A stretch of 64,000 nt of DNA from an uncultured Maritimibacter sp. (GCA_913063035.1 CAJXYS010000008.1:1-64000), one strand, 5' to 3'. Counted from the first letter of the stretch, positions 1 to 8,710 are shown. Numbers and translations: made by a program. The notes: generated from the letters alone by a model not told the origin.

Positions 1-356
1 CGGCTCTTGAGCACGAAGTCGAGATTGGCCGCGACCGTGCGGCGCAGCAGTACCGGTTTCTGGAACACGAGCGCCTGGCGCGCGGTAACCGCCCCGGGCG
101 GCTGGCCGCCCCAGGCGATCTGGCCCGCGGTCGGCTTGATCAGGCCGTGCAGCAACTTCAGAAGCAGGCTCTTGCCGGACCCGTTCGGGCCCAGGATCAT
201 GGTGCAGCCCGAGGGGCCAAGATCGAGGTCCAGCCCGTCGATCACCGTCGTCTCTCCGAAGCGCAGCGTAAGCCCGCGGGCGGTCAGCGGCAGGACCGGC
301 GCGGATGCCGGGCAGGCGGCGCGTGGCAGGCCGGTCATGGCCGCGGCATCAGACAT
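1..356 (-). CDS. tupC: Tungstate/molybdate-type ABC transporter ATP-binding protein, 3' part cut off by the window edge
   Basis: This is the N-terminal 118 or so residues of an ABC ATPase, read leftward off the window edge. The ATG at 356 starts MSDAAAMTGLPRA, and a Walker A motif GPNGSGKS follows near residue 63, then a Q-loop-like VFQKP segment. The start overlaps the end of the permease gene by 8 bp, so the two are translated as one unit. The ATPase would energise oxyanion import with the neighbouring TupB-like permease. The signature motif and Walker B lie outside the window. The family is clear; tungstate rather than molybdate or another oxyanion is inferred from the permease. Confidence 0.8.
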   Translation of the reverse strand, partial: MSDAAAMTGLPRAACPASAPVLPLTARGLTLRFGETTVIDGLDLDLGPSGCTMILGPNGSGKSLLLKLLHGLIKPTAGQIAWGGQPPGAVTARQALVFQKPVLLRRTVAANLDFVLKS

Positions 357-1056
357 AGGCCTGCCTCGTTGCCGTCAGGCGTACCGTCTGCACCGCCGCG
401 TTCACGCCGAGCGCGATCACCAGAAGGATGATGCCGAGCGCCAGCGCGAGCCCGAGATCGCCCTTCGAGGTCTCGAGCGCGATGGCGGTGGTCATGACCC
501 GCGTCAGGTGGTCGATATTGCCGCCCACGATGATCACCGCGCCTACCTCGGCCACCGCCCGGCCGAAGCCGGCGAGCCCCACGGTCAGCAGCGAATACCG
601 CGCGTCCCAGAGCAACGCCTGCACGCTTTGCCACCGCGTCAGGCAGAGCGAGCGGAACTGCTCGGCATATTCGGCATGCAGGTCTTCCAGCACTTGCCGG
701 GACAGCGCTGCGACGATGGGGGCGATCAGGATGGTCTGGGCGATGATCATCGCCGTCGGCGTGTAAAGAAGCCCGAGGAATCCCAGCGGACCCGAGCGCG
801 ACAGGTGCAGGTAAACCAGGAGCCCGACCACCACGGGCGGCAGACCCATCAGCGCGTTCATGACGACCAGCACGAGGTTGCGACCGCGAAAGCGGCTGAT
901 CGCGACCAGCGCTCCGACGGGCAGGCCGATCAGGCAGGCGATCGCAGTGGCGCTGAGGCTCACCCGCAGGGACAGCAGAACGATCTCGATCAGATCGGCG
1001 TCGCCCGAGAGAACGAGCTGGAGCGCGAGCGTGAAGGCTTCCCCGATACTTTGCAC
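349..1056 (-). CDS. tupB: Tungstate-type ABC transporter permease
   Basis: An integral membrane permease of 235 residues with about five hydrophobic segments, which is the usual TupB length. Features include a central block with GLPPVVVGLLVYL and, near residues 165-180, a cytoplasmic loop with AGFGRAVAEVGAV, the EAA-type motif that contacts the ATPase. The start is GTG at 1056 with only a weak AAGGG upstream. It is followed directly by the ATPase gene with an 8-bp overlap. No solute-binding protein gene (tupA) precedes it, because the next gene upstream is a divergent acetyltransferase, so the binding protein must lie beyond position 1 or elsewhere. Tungstate is the usual substrate of this subfamily; molybdate cannot be excluded. 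Confidence 0.82.
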   Translation of the reverse strand: MQSIGEAFTLALQLVLSGDADLIEIVLLSLRVSLSATAIACLIGLPVGALVAISRFRGRNLVLVVMNALMGLPPVVVGLLVYLHLSRSGPLGFLGLLYTPTAMIIAQTILIAPIVAALSRQVLEDLHAEYAEQFRSLCLTRWQSVQALLWDARYSLLTVGLAGFGRAVAEVGAVIIVGGNIDHLTRVMTTAIALETSKGDLGLALALGIILLVIALGVNAAVQTVRLTATRQAYV

Positions 1057-1474
1057 AATTTACGCCCTTGCGGAAAATTTGCTGCAGACAGCCTAGGGCC
1101 ATGATCCGAACCGATCAAGCGCCGTTTGCCGGACGCCGGTTTCCGAGGCCTCTCGCATGGGAGGCTCTTGTGAAATCATGCGGAATTTTCCCGACCCGCC
1201 GCATCGAAGCCGGGGCGTCCGGGCTGTGATCCCGTGGCCACGGTTGCGCGGCGATGCCCCCGGAATGGGGGCGGGCGTATTGGCAGAATTGGGACCGGGA
1301 TGTACCCTTTTGGGTGTTAGTTGAGTGCGTTTCATACTCCCATGCAGCCGGTTCCCGTGATCGCGGGGACCGGCCTTTTCAATCCGGCCGCGCGGCGTGC
1401 AGAGACCGATCGGCCAGGGGGCAGGTGGCCCGGTTGTGCGCGGTCCGCGCGCGCCCCTGCCGGAGGAGAACGCG
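1057..1474. other. Divergent intergenic region between tupB and a GNAT gene
   Basis: About 420 bp with no convincing coding sequence; open frames here are short and arginine-rich. It must hold the promoters of tupB (leftward) and the acetyltransferase (rightward). A small ACCC-TTTT-GGGT inverted repeat lies around 1303-1314, but its significance is unclear. No terminator or RNA gene was recognised. Confidence 0.5.
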
Positions 1475-1999
1475 ATGACTCGGATCCGGCCTCTCGGCGT
1501 GGTCGACGACATCACCGGGCTCAAGGCCCTGGTGCGGGCCTTCCTCGCGCATGAACTGGCCCAGCTCAGGCAGGTGTCGGGACTCGCCCCGGCGCTGGAG
1601 CCGCTGTTGGCCGGCACCTTCGATCACATGGATCGGTACATGCCGCCGCGCGGGGCCATCCGGGTTGCCGAAGACGACGCGGCCAGGCTGATCGGATGTG
1701 TCTTTCTCAAGACGATCCGCGGCGATGCGGCCGAGATTAAGCGGCTCTATGTGCGGCCGGAAGCGCGGGGCGCGGGGCTCGGGCGCCAACTCATGGACGC
1801 CGCCCTGCAAGATGCGCGCCGCCTGGGCGCGGCACGGGTTCTGCTCGACACAGGCATCTACGATACCGCGGCCCACAGGCTCTACGAGGCGCTCGGCTTC
1901 CGCCACATCGCGCCCTACCCGGAAAGCGAGAACGATCCGGAACTGGCGCCCTATCTCTACTACATGGCATGCGAGCTCGACACGGACCGCGCGCGCTGA
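1475..1999 (+). CDS. GNAT family N-acetyltransferase
   Basis: A 174-residue GNAT-fold acetyltransferase that would transfer acetyl from acetyl-CoA to an unknown amine. The acetyl-CoA pyrophosphate loop is visible as RPEARGAGLGRQL near residues 90-102, preceded by the beta-4 strand IKRLYV and followed by YEALGFRHIAPY, typical of the C-terminal half. The ATG at 1475 was chosen because a GGAGGA Shine-Dalgarno lies 8-9 bp upstream; an in-frame upstream extension has no ribosome site. It stands alone between two oppositely oriented genes, so context gives no substrate. Family certain, function unknown. Confidence 0.8.
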   Translation: MTRIRPLGVVDDITGLKALVRAFLAHELAQLRQVSGLAPALEPLLAGTFDHMDRYMPPRGAIRVAEDDAARLIGCVFLKTIRGDAAEIKRLYVRPEARGAGLGRQLMDAALQDARRLGAARVLLDTGIYDTAAHRLYEALGFRHIAPYPESENDPELAPYLYYMACELDTDRAR

Positions 2000-2030
2000 C
2001 GGGCGCTGCCCCCGGCGCGGGGGCGGCGGG

Positions 2031-2879
2031 TCACTCGGTCGCGCCTGCCGCGCCTCCGGCGTCTTTCGGTTCGGCGCAGGGATAGACCCGCCCGTCCGGC
2101 AGACGGCACAACTCCGCGAGATAGGCCTGGTCGAGCGACCCGTAGCGCGGCAGGGCATGGCTTCGTTCCTGGCGATCCAGGTAGTCGCTGCAGGCGGCGA
2201 CATAATAGGTCTGGCGCCGCCACTCGGACTCGTACCAGGTGCCGAACGCGCGGGCCGTCGCCAGCGCCAAGGCGCCGCTTGCACGCATTTCCGCCTCGAA
2301 GGCCAGTGCAAGGTCTGCATGGGTCGGCCAGGTTTCGAGCGCCGTCCAGACGGACGGATCGCCGGCGGCGCGCAGCTGCCAGGCGACGGCGAGGCTGACC
2401 GCGCTGGCGTCGGCCTCCATGGCCAGGGTGACCCGCGCCGTGGCTTCCATCGACAGGTTCGGGCCCGGGCAGATGCCCGTCCGGGTCTGATGGACATGGC
2501 GCAACTCGTGGATCGCGACCGCGCGCATCAGCGGCGTGGACAGGCCGCGGCGCAGAACGATGCGATGGGCCTCGAGGTCGAAATAGCCTTGGATGCCGAA
2601 GAGATGTTCCGAGAGGCAGATCTCGGGCGGGCGCTCCTCGAGGATGCGTTCGAGGCTCCGGTGCGGTGCGAGCGCGGAGCGGAGCCAGACCGCCAGTGAA
2701 CGGATCCGCCGCTGGGCATCCGTCCGGGCGCCGTCATAGGGGGGCGCGAGGCAGGTCCGGACGGGATCCTCGACCTGCGCCGATGCGGGGGCCGATGCGG
2801 GCGGCGCGCCGAGGCACAGCACGGCCAGCGCGAGCGCCCGCAGCAGCGCGGCGGCCTTCCCCCGCCTCAGCCCACGCAT
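2031..2879 (-). CDS. Exported HExxH protein, putative zinc metallopeptidase (DUF6782-like)
   Basis: A 282-residue protein with an N-terminal signal peptide (MRGLRRGKAAALLRALALAV, then a likely AxA cleavage near residues 30-34). It carries HELRH at residues 124-128, a zincin-type HExxH zinc site, followed about 28 residues on by a MEADASA segment whose glutamate could be the third ligand. Six or more cysteines in the mature part suggest disulfides and a periplasmic location. The ATG at 2879 starts directly at the signal peptide; a longer reading upstream would bury it. Proteolytic activity is inferred from the motif only. Confidence 0.6.
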   Translation of the reverse strand: MRGLRRGKAAALLRALALAVLCLGAPPASAPASAQVEDPVRTCLAPPYDGARTDAQRRIRSLAVWLRSALAPHRSLERILEERPPEICLSEHLFGIQGYFDLEAHRIVLRRGLSTPLMRAVAIHELRHVHQTRTGICPGPNLSMEATARVTLAMEADASAVSLAVAWQLRAAGDPSVWTALETWPTHADLALAFEAEMRASGALALATARAFGTWYESEWRRQTYYVAACSDYLDRQERSHALPRYGSLDQAYLAELCRLPDGRVYPCAEPKDAGGAAGATE

Positions 2880-3226
2880 GACAGGCGTCCCTTGGCGCCG
2901 GCGGCCCGGATGCGCGGACCGCGCAACGGATATGATCCGCCCGGGGGCACGCTTGTCGGCATTCGCAACCTGCTCCTGTTCCTGCCCGGCTTCGCGACCG
3001 GTCCACCCGGAAACGCCGGCTCCGTCCCGTACCGACCCAGACCTAACCTGCAAAGCGCGCGGACTCAAAATGCGCGCGGTCGGGAAAATGAAACGGGATA
3101 CCCGGCCGCCACGGCGCGGTGGCGGCGTGCCGGGCGTTGTCCGGCCCGGCAGTCTGTCGCGGCCGGCCGTCGACCGGACTGGGCCGTCGACAGGTCATTC
3201 CGGCGACGGGGCGCCGGCCGCGCGGG
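2880..3226. other. Intergenic region with a GC-rich hairpin
   Basis: About 350 bp between the start of the exported HExxH gene and the end of yegP, both leftward. No gene is supported. An 8-bp inverted repeat, GCCGCCAC at 3105-3112 and GTGGCGGC at 3119-3126, could form a hairpin. On the minus strand it is followed after some 15 nt by a T-rich stretch, so it may weakly terminate yegP transcription. Confidence 0.4.
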
Positions 3227-3559
3227 TCAGGCCTGGTCGTCCACCTTGGCGTCGGGCGCGTTGGACTTCACCGACTCGATCCCGTTGTCGCGCGCCGATG
3301 CGCTTTCATAGTTCTCGCTGGTGCCGATGACCTGGCCGTTCGTGGACTTGAGGTTGAACCTGAACTTGCCGTTCTTGGTCTCTGTCCGGTCGAAGCGCGC
3401 GTCGTCAGCGGCGTTCTTGCGGACCGACTCGATTCCATTCTCGGCGCTGGCCTTCTGTTTATAGCCCTCGCTCGCCAGAATGATCTGCCCGTTCCCGGCC
3501 TTCAGCCGAAAGCGGAATTCCCCGGCCTTGTCAGTGTAAAGTTCGAATTTCCCAGCCAT
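3227..3559 (-). CDS. yegP: YegP family protein with two DUF1508 repeats
   Basis: A 110-residue soluble protein made of two similar halves of about 50 residues. Each has the DUF1508 pattern: FRFRLKAGNGQIILASEGY in the first and FRFNLKSTNGQVIGTSENY in the second, followed by NGIESV in both. The duplicated fold is typical of YegP. The ATG at 3559 gives MAGKFELYTD, the canonical start; an upstream in-frame ATG at 3592 adds residues that do not belong to the family. The biochemical role is not established. It is monocistronic here. Confidence 0.85.
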   Translation of the reverse strand: MAGKFELYTDKAGEFRFRLKAGNGQIILASEGYKQKASAENGIESVRKNAADDARFDRTETKNGKFRFNLKSTNGQVIGTSENYESASARDNGIESVKSNAPDAKVDDQA

Positions 3560-3766
3560 GCCACTTTTCCGGTTGCTATGTGCCCATATCAATGCCCGAT
3601 ACTATTCTCGCAAACCGAGAAAACGCCAAGGAATTTGTGACCCGTTCCGCACGGCGCGCCGGGCCGGGGCGGGCGGTCGCATGTGTGGGCGGCAGAATTT
3701 TCTTCTCAGCCGCGCGCGGACGGGTACCCTTGGGGTCCGGAAACAAGGCGGGACAGGGGGCGACGG

Positions 3767-5320
3767 ATGCCGGACATGCAGGACAGGGTATTCATCGGTG
3801 GCGGCGGCGCGGGATATGCCACGCCGCAGGGGTTGGCGCTGAAATACGCGAACAGGCACGGGCTTGTCGCGGGCGCCACCGGGACCGGAAAAACCGTGAC
3901 GCTGCAAATTCTTGCCGAGGGGCTGTCCGAGGCCGGGGTCCCGGTGTTTCTGTCTGACGTCAAGGGGGACCTGTCCGGCCTGGCCGCGGCCGGAAGCGCG
4001 GAGTTCAAGCTGCACGAGGCTTTCATGAAGCGCGCCGGGACCATCGGTTTCTCGGACTATCGCTACGCGCGTTTCCCGGTCACCTTCTGGGATCTCCTGG
4101 GCGAACAGGGGCACCCCGTTCGGACGACCGTGGCAGAAATGGGCCCGCTTCTGCTGTCCCGGCTGATGGACCTGACGGAGGCGCAGGAGGGGGTGCTGAA
4201 CATCGCCTTCCGCCTGTCCGACGAGCAGGGGCTTCCGCTGCTCGACCTGAAGGATCTGCAGGCGCTTCTGGTCTGGGTCGGCGAAAACCGCGCCGATCTC
4301 TCGCTGCGTTACGGCAACGTCTCTCCGGCATCCATCGGGGCGATACAGCGCCGTCTCCTGGTGCTGGAAAACCAGGGCGGCGCAAAGCTTTTCGGCGAAC
4401 CTGCGCTGGACCTGGCGGATTTCATGCGCACCGACGCGGCCGGGCGTGGCCGGATCAACATCCTGGCTGCGGACCGGCTGATGGCCAGCCCGCGGCTTTA
4501 CGCGACCTTCCTGCTGTGGCTGATGAGCGAGCTGTTCGAGGAACTTCCCGAGGTGGGCGATCCGGACAAGCCGAAGCTGGTGTTCTTCTTCGACGAGGCG
4601 CATCTGCTCTTCGACGACGCGCCCAAGGCGCTGGTGGACAAGGTCGAGCAGGTGGCGCGGCTGATCCGCTCCAAGGGGGTCGGCGTCTATTTCGTCACCC
4701 AGAACCCCGCCGACGTGCCCGAGGACGTGCTGGGACAGCTGGGCAACCGGATCCAGCACGCATTGCGGGCGTTCACGGCCCGGGACCGGAAGGCGCTGAA
4801 GCTGGCGGCGCAAACCTACCGCGAGAACCCGCGCTTCGATACCGCGCAGGCAATCCGCGAGGTCGGCGTGGGAGAGGCCGTCACCTCGATGCTGATGGAG
4901 AAAGGTGTTCCGGGCGTGGTCGAACGGACCCTTATCCGCCCGCCGTCGTCCCAGCTCGGCCCGATCGATTCCGCGCTGCGTGACCGCATCGTGGCCGCGT
5001 CGCCCGTCGCCGGGAAATACGAGGCCGTGCTGGACCGCGACTCGGCGCATGAAATCCTGACCCGGCGCGCCGAGGCGGCCGCCCGCGCCGCCGCGCAGGC
5101 GGAGGCCGAAGAGGAAGAGATGGCGGCGGCGGAGCGCGAATACCGCGCCGCGCGCCGCTATTCCGGGACCAGGGTTCCGCGCTCGTCATCGCGCCGCCGC
5201 ACGGCCGAGCCCGAAGGCATCGCCAGTGTGATCGGATCCGTCGTGATGAAGGAGTTGAAGGGCACGACCGGGCGGCGGATCGTCCGCGGTATCCTTGGCG
5301 GCCTCTTCCGTGCGCGCTGA
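3767..5320 (+). CDS. HerA-like ATPase (DUF853)
   Basis: A 517-residue P-loop ATPase of the HerA/FtsK-related DUF853 group. Walker A is GATGTGKT near residues 32-39; Walker B is [12 protein letters not shown], followed by a sensor segment with FVTQNP and an arginine-rich C-terminus. The C-terminal 100 residues are rich in A, E and R and probably helical. The ATG at 3767 has an AGGGGG ribosome site 6 bp upstream. Archaeal HerA works with NurA nuclease in DNA end processing, but no nuclease gene is next to this one and bacterial DUF853 proteins have no settled role. Confidence 0.8.
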   Translation: MPDMQDRVFIGGGGAGYATPQGLALKYANRHGLVAGATGTGKTVTLQILAEGLSEAGVPVFLSDVKGDLSGLAAAGSAEFKLHEAFMKRAGTIGFSDYRYARFPVTFWDLLGEQGHPVRTTVAEMGPLLLSRLMDLTEAQEGVLNIAFRLSDEQGLPLLDLKDLQALLVWVGENRADLSLRYGNVSPASIGAIQRRLLVLENQGGAKLFGEPALDLADFMRTDAAGRGRINILAADRLMASPRLYATFLLWLMSELFEELPEVGDPDKPKLVFFFDEAHLLFDDAPKALVDKVEQVARLIRSKGVGVYFVTQNPADVPEDVLGQLGNRIQHALRAFTARDRKALKLAAQTYRENPRFDTAQAIREVGVGEAVTSMLMEKGVPGVVERTLIRPPSSQLGPIDSALRDRIVAASPVAGKYEAVLDRDSAHEILTRRAEAAARAAAQAEAEEEEMAAAEREYRAARRYSGTRVPRSSSRRRTAEPEGIASVIGSVVMKELKGTTGRRIVRGILGGLFRAR

Positions 5321-5498
5321 GAGCGCGGCGCGACGGTGTGGATCATGGCGTTCGCCGGCGCGCAGGCGGTCGCCCTGATCGAGCTGTGTGGCCGGGGGGG
5401 CGACAGGCGTCCCGCGCACGGTCACGGACCTGTCGAAAGGGCCAGTCCCGGCGGCGCGACCTGGCCGCGTGGCGGCCGGGCGCGCGGCGGCGTCGGTA

Positions 5499-6854
5499 TC
5501 AGGACGCCCGGCTGAACCGCGCGCCGCCGTCGAGATGCGCGTCGTAGGCGCTGGCGATGATCCGGGTCAGCGGTCGTCCGTCCGGATGGATCGCGAGCCG
5601 CTCGGCGTCGAGCGACACGAGATCGCCGTAGCGTGCCGCCACCTCGGCGTGGACCGGGTCCAGCGCCCCGGCCGCGGCGCCGAAGGTCTCGGCCAGTTCG
5701 GTCCGGTCCAGCGCGAAGTCGCACATGAGCATCTCGATGGCCCGGGCGCGCAGCCGGTCATCGTCGGTCAGGGCATGGCCGCGGGCCCCGGGCAGGTCGC
5801 CGGCCTCGATGCGCTGGACATAGGCCGGCGTGGCGGCGGCGTTCTGCACGTAGCCGCCCGGCAGACGCGAGATCGACGAGGCCCCGACCCCGATCAGGGT
5901 CTGGCAGTGGTCCGCGGTGTAGCCCTGGAAGTTGCGGCGGAGCCTGCCGCTGGCGGCCGCCTCGGCCAGCTCGTCGCCGGGGCGGGCGAAATGGTCGATG
6001 CCAATGGCGTTCAGCCCGGCGCCGCGGAACATCTCGGCGGCGCGCTCGGCCAGGCGCACGCGGGCCCGGTCCCCCGGGAGCGCGGCCTCGTCGATCAGTT
6101 TCTGGCGTTTCGAGGCCCAGGGCACATGCGCGTAGCCGAAGAGGGCCACGCGGTCCGGTCCCAGCGTCAGCACCTTGCGCACGGTCGCCTCGAGCCGTGC
6201 GAGGCTCTGGTGTGGCAGACCGTAGACGAGATCGGCATTGAGCGACTCGACCCCGGCCGCCCGCAGGCAGGCCACGCAGGCTTCGGTGACGCTGTAGGGC
6301 TGTTGCCGGCCGATCGCGTCCTGGACCTCGGGATCGAAGTCCTGGATCCCGATCGAGGCACGGGTCATGCCCTCGTCCGCGAGGGCGAGCACCTTGTCCC
6401 GGTCAACCATGGTGGGGTCGATCTCGACCGAGAATTCCCAGCCGTCCGCTGGCGTGAAGGTTGTCTTGAGCGCGCCGGCGAGCCGGTGGATCAGCTCCGG
6501 CGGCAGGATCGTCGGCGTGCCCCCGCCCCAGTGGAGCCGCCCCATACGCATCCCGTCCGGCAGCGTCTCGCGCAGCAGGGCGAGTTCCCGCTCGACCGTC
6601 GCGAGATAGCTCTCGACCGGCCCGAGCGTCTTTGTGCCCTGGGTATGGCAAGCGCAGAACCAGCAGAGCCGCTCGCAGAACGGAATATGCACGTAGACCG
6701 ATACCGGCTCCGCCGGATCGAGCGCGGCCAGTTCGCCGCGCTGGAACGTCGCGCCCGTCGCGGGCGAGAAGACCGGCGCGGTCGGGTAAGAGGTGTAGCG
6801 GGGCACCCGGGCATTGAAGAGGCCGAGGGTCTCGAGGCGGTCATGCTGTGTCAT
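5499..6854 (-). CDS. hemN: Oxygen-independent coproporphyrinogen III oxidase
   Basis: A radical-SAM enzyme of 451 residues, the normal HemN length, that decarboxylates coproporphyrinogen III to protoporphyrinogen IX without oxygen. The iron-sulfur motif is CX3CX2CXC (C60, C64, C67, C69 in CERLCWFCAC), after the family's RVPRYTSYPTAP opening. GGGTPT follows about 40 residues later for SAM binding. The presence of the RYTSYP start and the fourth cysteine separates it from HemW. An FNR-like box lies 35 bp upstream of the ATG, fitting low-oxygen induction. There is no clear Shine-Dalgarno, so the message may be nearly leaderless. Confidence 0.93.
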   Translation of the reverse strand: MTQHDRLETLGLFNARVPRYTSYPTAPVFSPATGATFQRGELAALDPAEPVSVYVHIPFCERLCWFCACHTQGTKTLGPVESYLATVERELALLRETLPDGMRMGRLHWGGGTPTILPPELIHRLAGALKTTFTPADGWEFSVEIDPTMVDRDKVLALADEGMTRASIGIQDFDPEVQDAIGRQQPYSVTEACVACLRAAGVESLNADLVYGLPHQSLARLEATVRKVLTLGPDRVALFGYAHVPWASKRQKLIDEAALPGDRARVRLAERAAEMFRGAGLNAIGIDHFARPGDELAEAAASGRLRRNFQGYTADHCQTLIGVGASSISRLPGGYVQNAAATPAYVQRIEAGDLPGARGHALTDDDRLRARAIEMLMCDFALDRTELAETFGAAAGALDPVHAEVAARYGDLVSLDAERLAIHPDGRPLTRIIASAYDAHLDGGARFSRAS

Positions 6855-6888
6855 GCGCTAGAATTGCCCGGAATCTTCGCCGCAAACT

Positions 6889-6902
6889 TTGCGACGGATC
6901 AA
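6889..6902 (-). promoter_or_regulatory. FNR/FnrL-like box upstream of hemN
   Basis: TTGCGACGGATCAA matches the FNR consensus TTGAT-N4-ATCAA at 8 of 10 positions, with one perfect half-site. Its centre is about 41.5 bp upstream of the hemN ATG, so a class II FNR promoter would start transcription at or very near the initiation codon. A TTCTAG at 6860-6865 could be the -10 element. hemN is a well-known FnrL target in related bacteria. Confidence 0.6.
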
Positions 6903-7111
6903 ACTTCGCGCCGGAAACGGCGAAACCGCGCAGAGAACGCGTGCGGATCCGAGGCTCCGCGGCTCTAAAGCGGCCCTCGAACCCCGGGGGCCGCGCCTGC
7001 ATGCCCCGTGGACCTCGTGCCCGGCCGGGCTTTCATGCGCAGTCCCGACATCTCGCGGGTCCGCTTGCCGTCGGGGCTGGCGGTTGCCAGGACGGCCGCA
7101 GACCCGGGTTT

Positions 7112-7125
7112 TTGCGGAATCGCAA
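7112..7125 (+). promoter_or_regulatory. NnrR/Dnr-type palindrome upstream of the CPGC redox gene
   Basis: TTGCGGAATCGCAA is a perfect TTGCG-N4-CGCAA palindrome, extended to TTTGCG...CGCAAA at 7111-7126. The half-site TTGCG is that reported for NnrR-type FNR-family regulators in Rhodobacter. The centre is about 58 bp upstream of the ATG at 7177, leaving room for a class II promoter starting near 7160. A regulator gene of that family lies 220 bp downstream. Confidence 0.55.
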
Positions 7126-7176
7126 AGTGCGGCGCGGAAAGCCGGGGCAGTGTGTAGGCCTGGGAGGGAGACCGGC

Positions 7177-7389
7177 ATGCCCCGTGCTTACATCGACATA
7201 GACGACCCCGACCTGCCGCTGGCGGACCTGTTCCGGGACTGGCCCGAGGCGATGCGGCCTTTCCTGGAGCGCCGGATGCTCTGCCCCGGCTGCCCGATCG
7301 CGCCGTTTCACACCGTCATCGACGCTGTCGAGGAATACGACCTGGACGAGGATGCGTTCCGGCTGGAGATCCGCAGCGCGGTCGGATGA
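7177..7389 (+). CDS. Small DUF1858-like CPGC redox protein
   Basis: A 70-residue acidic protein with the LCPGCPI motif near residues 36-42, typical of the DUF1858 / hybrid-cluster-protein-associated redox-disulfide domain. This domain also forms the N-terminus of RIC/ScdA-type Fe-S repair proteins. It lacks a signal peptide, so it should be cytoplasmic. The ATG at 7177 has a strong GGGAGGGAG ribosome site just upstream. Neighbours (a palindrome upstream, an NnrR-type regulator convergent with it) suggest a role in handling nitric oxide or nitrosative damage; this is inference from context. Confidence 0.7.
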   Translation: MPRAYIDIDDPDLPLADLFRDWPEAMRPFLERRMLCPGCPIAPFHTVIDAVEEYDLDEDAFRLEIRSAVG

Positions 7390-7404
7390 TCGTGGCGCGG
7401 GCCG

Positions 7405-8100
7405 TCAGCCGTGGCCGCCGCTCAGCAGCACCAGCCGGTGGGGATCGGTGACCACGATATGCTTGCGAGTCGACTTGACCATGCCGTCCTTCTGCCAGGC
7501 CGCCAGCAGCCGGCTGACGGTATGCACCGTGGTTCCGGTCATCTCCGCGATGTTCTGGCGGGTGATCGGGAAGGCGATCTCGATCCCGTCGCCGCTCTTG
7601 CGCCCGCTCTGGTTGGCCATCCGCAGGAGCGCCCCGGCGACCCGCTGTTCCACGGCGCGGGTGGCCATCTCGGTCAGGGTCCCCTGGATCTCGCCCAGGC
7701 GCTCGCCCAAGGTCTTGTAGGTCTCGGTCGCGAAGCCGTCATGGCGCGCGGCGAAGTCGTGCCAAAGCCGCGACGGCCATTCCAGCGCGATCGACTCCGC
7801 GGCCGCCATCGCCGTGGCCGGATAGGTGTCGCGGCGCAGCGCCGGCGCGATGCCGAACAGCTGGCCCGGCGCGATATGCAGCACGATGATCTGCTCGCCG
7901 TCCGCGGTGGTGCGGATCACGCGGATATAGCCGTCGAGCAACAGGAAGAAACGATCGGCGTCATGCCCCTCGCGGAAGATCGCCCGGCCTTCCGGGTAGC
8001 GCCGCGACGTCGCCTGGTCCAGCACCGCGCGGATCTCGGGACGGGACAGCCGGCTGAAGGGCGGCAGGTCGGTCAGAAGGCTTTCGTCGAGCTTGGGCAA
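7405..8100 (-). CDS. nnrR: Crp/FNR family regulator of the NnrR/Dnr type
   Basis: A 231-residue CRP/FNR-superfamily transcription factor: cyclic-nucleotide-binding-like domain in residues 15-130, a long dimer helix, and a C-terminal winged helix with the recognition segment [15 protein letters not shown] near residues 188-202. It lacks the N-terminal cysteine cluster of FNR, which fits the heme-based NO sensors Dnr/NnrR. In other denitrifiers such proteins switch on nitrite and NO reductase genes. The adjacent pseudoazurin and nnrS genes support this. The box at 8116-8129 is only 22 bp from its own start, so autoregulation is possible. The NnrR name is by context. Confidence 0.75.
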   Translation of the reverse strand: MPKLDESLLTDLPPFSRLSRPEIRAVLDQATSRRYPEGRAIFREGHDADRFFLLLDGYIRVIRTTADGEQIIVLHIAPGQLFGIAPALRRDTYPATAMAAAESIALEWPSRLWHDFAARHDGFATETYKTLGERLGEIQGTLTEMATRAVEQRVAGALLRMANQSGRKSGDGIEIAFPITRQNIAEMTGTTVHTVSRLLAAWQKDGMVKSTRKHIVVTDPHRLVLLSGGHG

Positions 8101-8115
8101 GAAACCACCGCGAGT

Positions 8116-8129
8116 TTGTGGAAACGCAA
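8116..8129 (+). promoter_or_regulatory. NnrR/Dnr-type box between nnrR and the pseudoazurin gene
   Basis: TTGTGGAAACGCAA reads on the minus strand as TTGCG-N4-CACAA, the form recalled for Rhodobacter NnrR sites. The centre is near 8122.5; a class II promoter toward pseudoazurin would start near 8164, with CATACC around 8152-8157 as a possible -10. It is also close enough to the nnrR start to repress or autoregulate that gene. Confidence 0.55.
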
Positions 8130-8200
8130 TGTCCCGGGACCTGGCCTATCGCATACCGGCAGCAGTCGAAACAAGCGGATGTGACAGAAAGGACGATCCG

Positions 8201-8629
8201 ATGATCAAGACCCTCGTGATGGCCTCGGCCCTCGCGCTCGGGGCCGCCGCGGCCCAGGCCGAGACCTTCGAAATCGAGATGCTCAACCGTGGCGAGACGG
8301 GCGCGATGGTGTTCGAGCCAGCCTTCGTGAAGGCCGCGCCCGGCGACGTGATCCGTTTCCTGCCCACCGATCGCGGGCACAACGTCGAGAGCATCGACGG
8401 GATGCTCCCCGCCGGCGTCGAGAGCTTCAGGACCCGCTTCGACGACGTGTTCGAGATGACCGTCGCGGCCGAAGGTGTCTACGGCGTCAAGTGCACCCCG
8501 CACTACGCGATGGGCATGGTCGCGCTGATCCAGGTCGGCGACGCGGTCAACGAAGATGAGGCAGCCGCGGTCAAACAGCGGGGCAGGGCCGCCGCCGTCT
8601 TCGGTGATCTTTTCGCGAAGGTCGAGTGA
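8201..8629 (+). CDS. Pseudoazurin, periplasmic blue copper electron carrier
   Basis: A 142-residue type I copper protein that carries electrons in the periplasm, in denitrifiers to the copper nitrite reductase. A signal peptide ends at AQA-ETF (residues 18-23). The copper ligands are all present with exact pseudoazurin spacing: H60, C98, H101 and M106, that is mature H40, C78, H81 and M86. The ATG at 8201 has GAAAGGA upstream. It is divergent from the NnrR-type regulator and lies behind an NnrR-like box. No nitrite reductase gene is in the window, so its partner is elsewhere in the genome. Confidence 0.93.
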   Translation: MIKTLVMASALALGAAAAQAETFEIEMLNRGETGAMVFEPAFVKAAPGDVIRFLPTDRGHNVESIDGMLPAGVESFRTRFDDVFEMTVAAEGVYGVKCTPHYAMGMVALIQVGDAVNEDEAAAVKQRGRAAAVFGDLFAKVE

Positions 8630-8710
8630 TCCCGTCCGGACGGATCGTCCGACGTGGGCGGGGCGCCCCGGACAGGCGTCCCGCCGATCCCTTTTCCAGG
8701 AGGTGCCCCG

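Larger units (their letters stand above)
6855..7176. other. Divergent regulatory region between hemN and the CPGC redox gene
   Basis: About 320 bp without a supported gene. It contains an FNR-like box serving hemN (6889-6902) and a perfect TTGCG-N4-CGCAA palindrome serving the rightward gene (7112-7125). The middle is GC-rich and featureless. Confidence 0.6.

Noticed and set aside
7-1104. Long rightward reading over the tup genes
   Set aside because: It is antisense to tupB and tupC, rich in Arg, Gln and His, and has no family features; it is a GC-rich shadow.
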